A stretch of DNA of 64,000 nucleotides, from the NCBI GenBank assembly GCA_021397835.1, contig JAJFZO010000658.1, positions 193,501-257,500 of the forward strand, given 5' to 3'. This DNA is from Moringa oleifera. Taxonomy: Eukaryota; Streptophyta; Magnoliopsida; Brassicales; Moringaceae. Both the position numbers and the translations under genes were made by a program. Under the pieces are notes generated by a model. That model was not told where the DNA came from and searched no databases. It saw only the letters and a list, made by a program, of their open reading frames with translations. Positions 24,732 through 37,748 of the stretch are shown piece after piece (within the stretch, counting starts at the first letter, position 1; each line of letters begins with the position of its first letter).

Positions 24732-27635
24732 CTTCACTGACCCACATTGAGGATACTGAGCCATGAGGGCTAGAGAATGCTGATGATTGAGCTGTAAAGA
24801 AATGTCTAAGGTGTACATAGCCTTCAATATTTTATTTTCCTTTTTTTTTTTTTGAAGGTTACTATTCTCCATGCATGGTGAGGAAACAGCTTCATCTTGG
24901 TTTGTTAATTTTATAACCTGAGGTTGCAGTGGAGGATTTGTCCTCTAAAATGTTGGTTATAAACACTTTCCACTCTTAGGTCTATGCTCTTGCCATCATC
25001 CGAAGGAAATCAAATCTATGGACTGCTGTGAAGTGTTTCCTGAAATCCAATATGTCAGCCCAACACAGCTTATGACCTGTCATGACATTCTCTTCCGGAT
25101 CATAAAAACCTGCAGGCTGCTAAATTCAAGAAAAGACTCTGCTTCTATTCAAACAGTCTTTGCACAGCATGCAGTGCACCATTTTTATGCCTCGTCCTTT
25201 GCCAGCAGGCTGCATGTACGAACAGTCCAAACGACGCAGGGTAGAAGGTCGGCCTCTTTATTGTCAGATGGGGATTAGCTCAGCTTGTATAATAATTGGA
25301 TCAAGTTAAATCTATTCTTTTATAAATGAACGGATTATGAGTTAAATTAAATTAAATTTATATAATAATTTTTATAAATATATAAAATTTATCAATTATA
25401 ACAATATATAATATAATTCATTAATATTTTTAATTTATACATATTAAATTAATACAATATATATATATAGAATAAATTTTTTAAAAAACGCATCATCCTA
25501 TTCAAGGATAAGATATTTAAATTTTTTTATTTTTAATTTACATATTATTTATAAATTAATTTATCTTAAAAAAGTGAAATTAATATATTTAATTTTATTA
25601 AAAATTTTATATATAACTTTAACTGCTTACTAATATTTTTTTGTTTACATATTAAAATCTATCTTATAACATGTGTTATTACCTCTAGGGATTTTAATAT
25701 TATACATAAAAATATACTGAATTTATTATATATTCAATATTTTAAAAGTTTAATCATCTTACTTTAATATTTTTTATATTAATTTTTTAAAAAATAAATT
25801 TATAAAAAAATTATCTAATCAATTCATGCATAATTAAAATCTAATAAATAAATCATAAATATAATCTGATTTATTAAATCTATAAAGGAATCAAACAGTT
25901 ACATTTTTTTAAATCCAACAGATTTGGTCAAACTTGTCAATTTGAAAAAGATTGTTAAGCTTCTTTGCAGATCAAAACCTTGACCATGAGTGCGTTCACG
26001 GGCTAATCTAACCTGCCCCGACCATAACCTTGAACCAACTATTCAGATACATGACAGTTTAGCTCCCAGGTACATCGTACATGGCAAGTTATTTACATTA
26101 ACCCACCCCAGGTGGCAAGTCACCTATTACCCTACCAGAGACTGCTAAGCCAATCTTCCACAACAACGAAAAACAGATTAATCATCAAGCAGAAAGAATG
26201 GTTGATTTCCTTTACAAATGAAGCCCACCAACATCTTTCCAGATTATATCCAGATAACCCCAGCCTAACCAACCACGCCTATCAATTGTGCAAAGCTTAC
26301 CAAGAACTTAAACTGAACATAATCTACATCCACTTGCATATAATGTTCCACCTGTTCCACTATATGTGGCTCAACACTTACCAGCAAATACCCCACCAGT
26401 TTGCAGCTTCTGACATGTCATTTGCACATGAATCTCAAATGACAAGTTTCAAAGTCAAAATAGTTGAAAGCTAATTCAGGAAATCGCTATTGCTACAATG
26501 GACTCCAAACAAGTATTGATCAATCAAATGCACAGATGCAATTATGTGCATGAATATAACTTCAGCCAGTTGACAGTGCCATGTTGAGTAATGACAAAAA
26601 CATGCAGAAAAGTAAATAATATTTCCAACAGAGCAGGAAGTGGGGGTAGCAAAGACTTTTAAAATGTCAACTGGTCATTCCACTCAGAAACTTCAGTAAG
26701 ATAGCAACAAACTGCTGGTGATTTCCAATCCAGATGAAATGTTCCACCACAAACTGGATTCCTGAAAGCTCACTCGTCATTGATCTATCGGTTCCACATA
26801 TCCTGCCAAACAAGACCTTGTTGTGTCATATGTACAGTAAAAATAATTCAGAAACAAATATCATATGCTGACAACATTTATGCTATAATTTCACGCATTG
26901 CCAAACAAGACCTCATGAGGTAAATAATTTGGATTCGGCTAACAGAATTATGCATCATATTATTCCCACCAAGTTCTATACCTTCTGAAACTATCCAATG
27001 AATCATAGGCATATGTACACAAGACCAAAAGGGATACAAGAGCTCTCATGACCATGTAAACAAGAACGTAGCATATGTTTCTTAACAAACACCATAACAG
27101 ATCTTGACAGGAACACTTCGCACTAGATAACAATTAAAGAATATCCTACTGACTCAAGGGTAACAGAAACCAAAAGGTTTCAACAGAAACCAAAAAGTTC
27201 TACTGGAAACCTCACCATGCACAGAATTTGATTAAGTATATCACACGCATAGTGCAGATTATAACTATCAAAGAGAATGACCGATACCAAAAGTAAGAAA
27301 CATAGCAAGATGCAGTTGAAGTACTTCAGAAACATCTGATTATCTTGAGGAGAAGATTCGGTTATTATATTGCTTGATCAGTGAAGACCTTGTATAAGTC
27401 AATACAAGTCAATAACTACTGAACACACAACAAAGAGCAGTAGATAAGATATCCTATTCCTTTCTTTCCATTCTTTCCTTTCTTAATCTGAAATGATCAG
27501 TCTAGTTCAAGAAGATAGCAAATAAACAAATCATTTCACTTAAAAGTAGAAAAGCCAAAGTGAATAAGAATGATGCATGCATATCTAAAAAGTAAGGTAA
27601 AGACGAATCATATTATTCCATGGTTAGCACACTTA
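24732..27635. other. Convergent intergenic region, GIF / coiled-coil gene
   Basis: This contains the GIF 3' UTR, then a very AT-rich patch (25290-25910), then sequence downstream of the minus-strand coiled-coil gene. Frames at 25018-25278 and 26112-26474 have no support as genes. Short direct repeats (CCAAACAAGACCT at about 26812 and 26902) are present. Confidence 0.5.
25290..25910. repeat. AT-rich low-complexity patch
   Basis: About 600 bp is dominated by A/T words such as TTAAATTAAATT and ATATATATA, unlike both flanks. No terminal repeats or coding remains were found. It may be a worn non-autonomous transposon or a matrix-attachment-type region; neither can be shown from sequence. Confidence 0.5.
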
Positions 27636-27759
27636 CTATCTTCTGGAGGTTAATGAAGTCCCATTATTCCTGCAAGACACAATACATTCAGCTTAATGAG
27701 TCTTGTAGCTACATAGAAATACATCCCAATTGAATGCAGCCTTCTGATAAGTTCAGGCT

Positions 27760-30700
27760 TTACCTGCCCTGCTGTTTCCCAAAGAAAATTGAGTTAGGCC
27801 TTCCCTGAGTTGAGCCCTTGCTTCTGTCAAAATTGGCTTCACTGAGTTCAAGAGAATCTTTAGATTTGCTCAGAATCTTTACACTTGAGAGGCCCTCAGC
27901 CATACCAAAACAAACACCATTCGGATGCTGATTCTGCTTTAACAAGGGCTGGGAAGAATCATCAGCTGCATGTGGAGTCATGACATACTCTTTGAAGATA
28001 GTTTTGTCAGTCTTCAGATGGTTAGAATCCACAGAAGGAACCTTTTTCAATCGGTGAGTCTGTGCCATAGGAGTAACAGCCAAAAAGGAGGAGTATGGAG
28101 ATGATGCTGCAGCTGCTGCAGCAACTTTAGCAACAGCTGCTGTAGCTGCTATCATCTTTTGTGCTCCGTCCCGAAGTTGAATATAGTCACCCTCAATCAC
28201 AAAAAACTGAAATCACAAAATAAGATTCTCAGATGATCTGACATACATTTATTTAGAGACAAAACTGAACGTTCAAGCAACTCACTTCAGGATGACTGCC
28301 AACAAAGTCATCCAGCTTTCCATACTTTTTCTTGTAATCATGCCAATGCAAAGGTGCAAGCATTTTCCCCAGCCTATTTGGAAGCTATCATTGACAAAGA
28401 TGACAGACACAATTAGTTAGACCAAATTTACACAGGTATCATTTGTCATGCTAGCCAAGATGACCTCAAGACTCTTTGCAAACTCACCGTTGAACTGATC
28501 CGGATTCTACCGCCAGCCGGAATTGTGCGAACTATGCAAGCCAACAATGATCTTTCATCAAGCAGCCCAATCTCAGTGGTCCTCCCCACTGTCCCAGTGG
28601 AGATCATAGCTTCAGGCAGCATAGTACCAGTGCCATTGTGGACTGTGGTCTCCCCAACATCAACTGAATGTACTGAAGTATCAACCAAAGATACACCTGC
28701 AGCAGAACCTTTTTGATCTGATGAAGAAAGCTGGCTCTCCAGTCCATGATTATTCAAGTTCAGAGCATTCTGCTCCTGGTGCCAGCTCAAATTCAGCAGA
28801 AAATTAGTATCGACCTTACCGACCACTTTCAGGACTAGCCAAGCTGACCTTATGGTACCAGATAAACAAGAGAAAGCAAAGATAAAGACAAACCTTGGAT
28901 TCACTTTTGTGTTCAACTGCGTCCAATCTCAAGGCATCATGAAATTGTGAAGAAATTTGTTTCAAGTTCTGCTCAGGTTGGGGGCTACCAAGATAATTTC
29001 CATTAATTGATTCAAGAACCTGCAAGAAAGAGTTTCACTAGGTCCTGTCAAGCATATCATATATGAGTAACGGTCTGAAGAGAAACCTTTTCAGGTAAAT
29101 AACCTGTGCTTTCCCAGTGGATGATGACATCATTGAATCAGGTTCTGCTGCTTGGCTAATATGAATATCCAGATAATCCGGATGAATGGCTTGTCCATTG
29201 ACAGACACTTCATATTGGTAAGTTGCATCTGACCGCACCAGGCCTTGATCAGCTTGAGGTGGTGGGATTTGATTCTGCAAAACTATCTGTGAACCCTCCG
29301 ACACATTCTGAAGAAAAAAGAAAATGAGAGGAACATCAATAACGATAAGTAAAACATGAAGAAGGGAAGAATTATACTGTCTCATTGGTATACCTGTTGA
29401 TTTTGCCATTGTTGCATGGATGATATTGCTGGAATTGAGTGAAAATGCCCAACTTGAGACTGAGGAACATGTGGCGGCAGAGACTGAGGAACCCCCTGCT
29501 GATGCATGACGAAAGAATGCAGAGCAGTCACCTGTCCAGGTGGAAGGTAGGTAGGCATCCCAAGTAGAGAAGATGGAGCAATTGGCATACCAGGAACATG
29601 GTTGGTCTAATAATAAGGGCAACACAAAAGAAAAAAAATTATGAAAAATACACAAACATTTAATTTTTACTTTGTCACTAACGTCAATGAAGGTTTATTT
29701 CAGAAAAGGATTCATAGATAAACAAGTAGGCATTAATTGAGTATTTTACTTGTTCCAATTCAAAAACAAGCAGAACTATGTAGTCAGCAGAAGGCCAATA
29801 AATGTTCTTACGTCCTGCTAACCACATGAGAAATCAGGTTACATCCACAATGGTCAAAGTGACAAAGTTAGAATCTTCAAGTAAAATTATCTAAAGCAGT
29901 TTTCAAAATAAACATCAATGACTTACGAAAGCATCGTATTGATGCTCTTATGCACAACCAAACATTTTTTTTTTTTGGGGGGGGTAATAATCTCACCTGC
30001 TACCCAGTAATGTTTAACCAATAGGTCCCTCTCTCCCCCTCCCAAAAAAAAAAAAAAAACAAAGGAATATGGCATTGAACCACACAAGCACAAACGTAAT
30101 CAAACGAAAACTGCATGTGTGAACCAAAACATGAACCACAGAAAAAGCTACAGCTTTAGCTCTTTGTATCAACAGTTGTGAGCCTATCACACAACTATCT
30201 CAGATTAACATTAAAAACATGAAACAACGTCCAATTCAAGCATAAATGGTCAGTGGGAAAAGGAGTCAGCGATGAACTTAATGTGAGCTAGCCAGGTTCA
30301 CAAAACTTACTATATTTTTTAACAGGAACAAAAGAACTTATTAGATTATTTAAAAAGAAAAACAGAAACAGGTGGGGGGAGGGAAATTCATCAGCACAAG
30401 ATGTTAACCACATGAACCACACTGACAATGAGCCATCAATCAAGCAAATATACCACTCATCACACATTCTAGAAAGATACTATAATAATAAGTAAAGGAG
30501 TTACCAGAAAAAGCTAACTATGCACCATGATCAACTATGATTTAAAGAACCTCAAACATGGCACTAAAATGTATTGTTGCCATTTCTCTTCTTTGCTTCT
30601 TATAGCCTGGACAGGCATACAACTGAGCCTTATTCAATTCACTGATCATCTTAGTAAAGATCTTGGGGCCTTAAAGAAAAAAATTCATCATTTATATGAA

Positions 30701-33700
30701 TGGTCATCAGTAAACCAAGGCTACCGAAAATTGCTTCTGGCTTCAGCTGCTACTACCAATAAAATCCCAGCATGTTATGAGCTTTATTGTTTATTTGTTG
30801 TCTTTTCAATAAGCAGATCTCCACTCATTCACTCGGACACTCTACTTACCCTTCTATTTTCAAAATTTTGCAAACTTTTGTGAGTTTATGCAACAACAGA
30901 ACATGGTATTGTTCTCCAGAAACACATTGCACTGCAATAACAAGTCCTGTTTAATCTTCAACTAATGCAAGTTTACAGAAGCAGAAGACTGTAATAGTTT
31001 TTCCGAGAAACAGAATACAAGTACTTGTCAGGGCTTCAAATGCGAGAGGGTAGACTCTTCCAGCAACTATAATTCAGTGGATGGGATGCTCAAATGGGAG
31101 AATATCTAGCAGTTTATATATCTAAAAGAAACACATATATAAGAAATGACTGCCATTTTTAAACATTAGCACAATTAATGTGTGCACTTTGCCTTGCCAC
31201 CAGGCACAGAATGTAGTGCTTTCAGTAAGAAGAGCAATCTAACCTGAGTTGATGCACTTCCAGTTGAAGCAAAAGATTGCATGCTGTCGGAATTCCCATT
31301 CAGAAGCACACCAGAAGTAGCACTTGCTGAACTGCCTCCATTTGAATCTAAATGGTTTCCATTGTTTTGAGCAAATTGAGAGACATCCTTCGAACTTGTT
31401 CGGGATACACGAGATTCATCAGCATAAGAACCACTCCTTTCCCTAGCATCAGCCAACTCAAGTTGAAGCTGTTGTATTGTATGCAAATGAAGTCTCTCCA
31501 TCTCTGCAAACTAACAATAGCAACCAAGAGGAGGGTCAATCTTACAAAACTAAAATAACATCCACCTAGAAGAAAGACAGATAATGAAAAGTGAAAAAGT
31601 GACACAGAAGGTAATAAACCTGTCTTTGGCAAGCCAGCCACAGTTGGTTATATTGCTCTGTACGATCCCGTAATTCAGCCTGCAAAGAGTGGTTTGTAGT
31701 AGATTGCAAAGCATCCATCTCCTGAACACGGGCAATCCAGGCCTGTGCCTCCCTGAGTTGTTCATCCTTGTAAAGAATGGTTTCTTGGGCAACCCTATGC
31801 TGAAACATAATAATATAAGATGTAATGCATGCTAGTGAAGTAAACTCCTAAATAAAGAATCTAACAATTGAAGCAGTGCACTAATAGATGCATGGTGTAT
31901 TAAACTCTCAGTAATAATTTAACAATATATACAACCCTGAACTGAGTACAGGAGAATGTCACATGGCTAACACCGATATTTCTTGCCATAGATTTAGCTA
32001 CTTTAGGAACATGCAAATGCACAGACCTGTTCTTGCAACTCAATAAGCTGTCGTTCTTTCTCTTGAATGTGCTCTTGAAGGTCATGTATCTGCTTTATAT
32101 GTTGGGCTCTCTCAGCTTCAGAGTGGTCACGCTCTCTTCTGCCAAGAGAAGGAATCCATCAAAATTTCATTTACAGATTCCAAAAAAATCTTAACCTAAT
32201 ATAACCAGTGAAAAATTATCATAAACGGTAGTGCATTAACAAAAATAAAATAAAATAAATCAGTGTTATATAAAAATAACAAAAATTCCTTCCTCAAAAG
32301 AGATGCCAACTGAATCACAGAATTTCATTTTTAATTAGAAACGAGTATCAAATGTTATATATATATTTAGCACCAAGGGGACACAACCCATGTACAAGTA
32401 AAGTTAACTAGTTAGATGTTCCAAAAACTGTACAAGGTCTTCCCCATTTACATCATAATTATCATACCCAATAAATCAAGAGTTCCCAAGCTATTCTTGA
32501 TCACCACCAAGGGAGTTCAACCCATTCAAAAGCTCTCCTATTTCTCTCCCTCCAATTAGTGCCACTACTTTTCGATCAGCTCATAATCCCCTTCCAAGTT
32601 TCTAATCCTCCACAACCGACCCAAAAACCACCCACTGTTGCCTCAAGACGGAAAGCACATTCTCCCAAATAGCTATACCACAGTAAAACAAGATTAACTG
32701 ATTCCCCCTGCATCTTGAAAAAAGAAAACATCTATGCATCCTCCTTCTCTGTAAGTTATCAATAGTTAAGACCTTTCCATGCCACCTCCCAAGCAAAAAA
32801 ACCACTTTAGAGGGGGCCTTCACCTTCCAGATCAATTTCCTAGGAAATTGTTGCCATCCTCCATGCTGTTGCAAGTCCTCCCTCACCCTGAAAAAAGATT
32901 TGACTGAAAATTTCTGAGTGGCACCCCCCTTTCCAAAAAGTTGTTCCCCCCCCCCCCCCCCCCTCTCAATATCAGGTCTGATAGCATAAATTTTCTCAAA
33001 AAACAGCCCAAAAGTATCCAAATCCCAATCTCGCGCCTCCCCCTTAAAGCCCACCTCTCAAGTGAGCCCATCCTCCAACGTTGCCACATGGTCGCTCACC
33101 CACACCTCCTTATTACACACCAACCCATACAATGTTCCCATATGAATCACAGTATATGAAGCTATGGCTAGAAAAAATAAACCAGAAATCATAAAATGAA
33201 AAAGGTTCAAAACATTAAAAACAAGTCCAATGCAGACAAAAGACATACCTGAAAGTTGCCAGTTCTTTATTTTGTTCTCTGAGAAGGTCCTCTTTAGCCC
33301 AGGCCTACCAAAATCACACAAGGAAAACCTAACTTATAATTCTTCCAAAAATTTTTATTTAAATGAAAAAGAGGAGAAAAGTCCAATACTATAATTATGA
33401 AAATAACAAACCGCTTCATTATCTAATTTAATTGCATGGAGCTCTCTATCTTTCTCTTCCATCTTCCTTTCCAATTCATGTATGGTCTGCTCCCTTTCAT
33501 GAAGTTGCTCCTGGACAACAAAGTGAGCCAGTATCAGAAACTTTGGAAATGTCGGTTTGTGGTGTTTCTCGAAGAACTTCAAGGAGAATGAATGTCAGCG
33601 TCCAACATCACATTCCAACAAATAACTAACATAGCCTGAGATGGAAAGGACTAATAACAATATTAAAAGAAGAAAAATTTGCTGACTGCAAATACTCCTT

Positions 33701-34858
33701 AAAATGTATCAGGCCATAAATTCAAACCTGAAGTTTGGCAGCAGCATTAGTACTATCTTTGATTTGCGCATCAAAGCTGTTCTGCATTTGCATGATCTCT
33801 GAACCTGCAATCACCTGAGCCCTAAGCTCAATTTCTAGTTGTTGTAGTTGCTCTCTCTGTCTAGAAACTCCATGAAGTCGCTGCTGCAATATATCACTAT
33901 CTGAACTTCCATCCACCGTAATTAAACAGAAGTCCACATCAACTGGCTCCCTACCATGCTGCACCTTGAAAAACATGACACAATGATCACTCACTCCGAT
34001 GGCCTTGAACTAACCTCTAGTTCATCAAAAGCCTTACCTCATATATTGTCCTTTCAGCTGATTGGCCCAATTTTGCTCGTTCCAGATCCTGTTTATCAAA
34101 AATTCAAAGTGATGCTGGAAAGTAAGTAATAGAAGTAGAACCAATAACCACCATTGCCTTTAATGGTCAGGAAACAAAGGATATCAATACTTGCAATCCA
34201 ATCAAAATAAATTCCTACATTAGAACATAAAAGTCAGTAAATGAAAGCTTTGATTAGTGATTGCTAATAAATGAATGGAATAGTAGCACAAAAATAAACT
34301 GAGCTGTATGACTGCTAGCCTACATCCCATCTGAAAGCAACCAAATAGACAGCAAGAAATCCATCAAACAATGCTTGTATGCAGATATGTTTCAATTCAA
34401 TCACATTATCAACACCCAGATACCAAAAAACCAGGTAAACCGTAATCCTTCTTCTGGTTGCTTATATATATATAATGCTCAATAATCATCATAAAACCAA
34501 AAAATGAAATCAAAATAAATAAACCCAATGATCCAGCTGGGAGCTGAGCAACAGTTTCAGAAATCAAATAATTGGCATCGAGCTAAAAGCCAGAAAACTT
34601 TGTGTTTCTTTTTAATCCCAGTACCAAACAATGGAAAAACTCAGATTCAACACATCAGCTTTCACCCATTCGCCTACATTTTCTCATCAACCAAACAAAC
34701 CCCAATTGCAAGCGTATGTAAAGCAAAATTATCACCTCTTCCCCAGCGCTTCGACCCGAATGGTGCTCCGAAACGGCGCGCCACTCCTTCCGGGACGAAG
34801 ACGGGGGCATCGACAGAGAACCGCCGCGCGTGGCGGTGACACCCGCCGCGGCCTCCAT
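27760..34858 (-). CDS. Coiled-coil protein with conserved C-terminal domain (DUF7725-like)
   Basis: Fourteen exons: 34858-34736, 34088-34038, 33964-33728, 33510-33412, 33304-33249, 32138-32027, 31799-31620, 31510-31244, 29606-29394, 29307-29104, 29019-28894, 28775-28488, 28384-28286 and 28206-27760. All keep frame, giving about 833 residues. Residues about 60-310 are charged heptad-like helices (EQLHEREQTIHELERKMEEK and similar). A low-complexity Ser/Asn and Gln/Pro region follows. The conserved C-terminal domain runs from LPEAMISTGTVG through LLACIVRTIPAGGRIRIS and KLDDFVGSHPEFFVIEGDYI. An Ala-rich stretch and a tail end the protein. I recall this as a plant-specific family of unknown function (DUF7725), sometimes loosely annotated as an RNA polymerase II degradation factor. 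The C-terminal domain resembles a small winged helix. The last codons can instead be spliced (CAG/GTAAAG to TTGCAG/GAATAA) to end at 27636 with NNGTSLTSRR. Confidence 0.85.
29965..30059. repeat. Inverted homopolymer-ended segment in intron 8
   Basis: T12-G8 at the left end is mirrored about 60 bp later by a C-rich run and A16 (around 30036-30059), so the ends are roughly complementary and could fold back. It lies in the 1.6 kb intron of the coiled-coil gene. Confidence 0.6.
32540..33160 (-). pseudogene. LINE reverse-transcriptase 3' fragment in intron 5
   Basis: A minus-strand frame of about 150 codons (33054-32602) reads FSVKSFFRVRED, then LIWKVKAPSKVVFLLGRWHG, KVLTIDNLQRRR and a Cys/Trp-rich end. 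This is the zinc-binding domain (zf-RVT) found at the C-terminus of plant LINE-type RT polyproteins. Upstream, in another frame, CNKEVWVSDHV and RDWDLDTFG-like residues match the LINE segment before it, so at least one frameshift is present. No RT core or poly-A tail was found. It sits in the same orientation as the host gene, between coding exons 33304-33249 and 32138-32027. A run of 18 C (32946-32963) interrupts it. Confidence 0.72.
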
Positions 34859-37748
34859 TCGAATCAAATGCTCCGATAGCTGTCCAACTCTGGGTCCGTA
34901 TGCAGCAAAAATACAGTTAAAACAAAGGAAACCCTAGAATTGTAGAAATTAAAGGTTAAGGAACTTGGGGATAATGGATGGTAACTGATAATGAGAAGGA
35001 GAGGCACCTTAGGAGAAAGATTTGTGGGGCGTAGTTTGGGAGGTTTTGGGGATTGGAGGGTTTTGGAGGGTCAAGAGAGTAATTAGTGAAAAAGTTGAAG
35101 CAAAAGAGGGGAGAGGAAGGGAGAGATGATCGGGTGTGCCGTGCGGGAAGTTTCGATAGTGGGGAGGCTCCCGCCATATATAGGGGCAGATGTTGGGTTA
35201 GGGATGAGGCGCCCACGCATCCTGGTGGCGCGTGGTTGGTACGGGTCGGGCTCCTAGATAAGGAAGGTCGTCAGTCCTAGTCAGCACTGGTTTGACAAGA
35301 AACAGAGGACCCAGCCCATAAAGAAAGGGAAAAAAGGTATTAACGTCCCAGCGCGTGTTTGATTCAAAGGCATTAGCGTCCCTTCTTAAAACTGAAAGGT
35401 TACCTAATTTAGCTGGACTTATTGAGCTTTACACATAATAACATGACATCGGCTTTGTATTTACTGCTATTAACCTTACTTTTCCTTGTTGTCCTGTTAA
35501 CGAATGTGTAGTTAGTGAATCTTTGTCCATCAGACTATCAATTTGACAAATGGTTCTTGTCCATAACACCGAATAGATACTCACTCGTGTTCACAACTTT
35601 GCATTATGAATCACATTGTTTTATCATATGGTAGGACCAAGAAAAAAGAAGATGATTAAATCGCTGAAATCGAATGAAATTATTGGGTTTGGTTTAGCGA
35701 TTTGGGTTAAAATTTTATAACTTTAATCATTAATCAAAATTGCACGTTCAAAAACTAATAAAAAATAAACCAATCCAAATATGTGAAAAAAGCTATTAAG
35801 TTTTATTTATAAACTCATCATAAAATGATGTCTTCAAATCATTAAAGTATTAAAAAGCAAGTAAACTTAATATTATTTTTTAATTTATTTTTTTTGTTTT
35901 AAAAAATTAAGTTCTATTCTCTTTTCAATCAAGTTTTAAATTTTTAACCGATCAATTGTCTTGATATACTTTTTTCCGTGAAATTGGTATGTATTGTTTT
36001 TTTTTATAATAATTTATTTATGATAAATTTTCAACTTCACACCATACTTTTAAGATTTAAAATGCATAAAAGGGTTATTTTTAAAATCTAACTTTTTTAA
36101 ATCAAAAAAAAATTTTAAAAAATGTAAATTGAATTCAAAATTTCAATGTAATTTAAAAATCATATTAATTTATATACAAATTTCAAAATCAACAAGCATC
36201 TATTTGATCTATTTGATATGAGTTAAATTTCAAATCCAACCCAGTAAACAGTGATGGCGGGCTTAGCGTGTGGTCATTTTAACTCATCATCCACGAATTG
36301 GAATGTGCATTCCCTGACCCATTAAGTTGGAGTTATGAGTTCGTTTTTCTTCTTCTTGATGTGAACAAGCGTGTTGGCATGGACGATGACATATCTATTC
36401 ATCAAATCAAAATCGAATTTTATTCGATCAAGTGGTGATTGGAAGCCCCACAGCAATGTCTCCTAACTAGCATACTACAGTATGAACAAAGCAGGGGCGA
36501 TGTACTCAAAGAATTCTCCACAAGGTCGGACTCTCTCCTCTAGGAACCCTAACACACAATTCTGTCTTTTGCTTTACAAAACAAGTTTCTTGGCATCTTC
36601 ACTGTTTGTTTGTTCTTCTTTTAACAAGTGAAACATGAAACAGACGGCTTGAAAAGAAGCTCTACGCACCGTTTTAATGCAGCACATACGCGGATTCCTC
36701 TGTACAATTTTTATTTATTTATTTTTTGACAGGGGACGCGTTTTCTTGTATTTGATCTTTCGCAGGCTGACACTCCACAGGAAGCCCAGGCTGTGACGAG
36801 CCACAATCACAGTCACCTCTCATCACATCACGGTTGAGCTTGCCACGTGGCTTCAAGAATCTTTTTGTTCGATTTTTTTTTTTCCCGCCATGCTATGATC
36901 AAAGTCTGCTACAGTCCATTACCCGAAGAGTAGAAACAAATAGCACATTGGATTTGACCAGTTCGTTTTATCAAACATGTACATTGCTTCATTTTAAATT
37001 AAACTATTTAAATTTAATCGGTCATTAGAAACATGTTTATGACTTATGAAAAATATAAGGTAACAAAAAATTTACATGGTATTATGTATATATATATATT
37101 TTCAATAACTTAGAAGATACTCAACAGTATATTCTATTTTCATATTATTATAAATCCATTTAAATTGCAATTAGTTTCTTTCTTATGTGGATGATGCTCA
37201 CCTGCTCAATTAGCAAGCTATAGCCTTAAATGTTGTACATTTATGTGGCACTAAATTATGGATACCAAATCAGAAAAGGAAAGACCATTTCTACCTCAAG
37301 ATCATTGAATTCATAACCCAAAAAAAAAAAAAAAATCGAAAATCCAACAATCTTTTTCTTTTCCAAGTGATAGAACGGATTATGTGAACTAAAGAGAAGA
37401 TATTATAGTTACTCAAATTAATGTTGAGTTCAAAATTCTATAGAATTAAATAAGAGACACAACCCATATGGCCCAAATCACCCACCAACAGCAACTGATC
37501 CGACTGTCACCGTCAAACACCCACTGTGTCCTGTCACCTTAGCTTTATTCTTCCAACTTTCAAATTTATAGCTAACTACCAACATTTTCAACACCTCTGT
37601 TCCCCCACCTCGGCTGCCTTTTTCTCCATTGTTGTTATTTTTCACATCCCATTCCGCCGGAGAAGCAAATCACGTTCCCCAGCCCAGGCTCATCAGTGTT
37701 AGATGTTTTCACTTTGATCGATCAGTTCACTCAGCTTTTCATCCGACC
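34859..37748. other. Divergent intergenic region, coiled-coil gene / CRK
   Basis: The first 300 bp is GC-richer and should be leader/promoter of the coiled-coil gene. Sequence from about 35640 to 36230 is AT-rich and of transposon-like texture, without recognisable ends. A G-box-like CCACGTGGC lies near 36843. The part before 37749 is the CRK leader. No gene is recognised. Confidence 0.5.

Noticed and set aside
26112..26474. 120-codon plus-strand frame
   Set aside because: Lies downstream of and antisense to the coiled-coil gene; no domain and no conserved pattern.
30527..30883. 118-codon plus-strand frame
   Set aside because: Lies inside intron 8 of the minus-strand coiled-coil gene; no family resemblance.
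37629..37748. Upstream in-frame extension of the CRK start
   Set aside because: The MGHCC start at 37749 is the family's acylation signal; upstream residues would block it and look like leader sequence.
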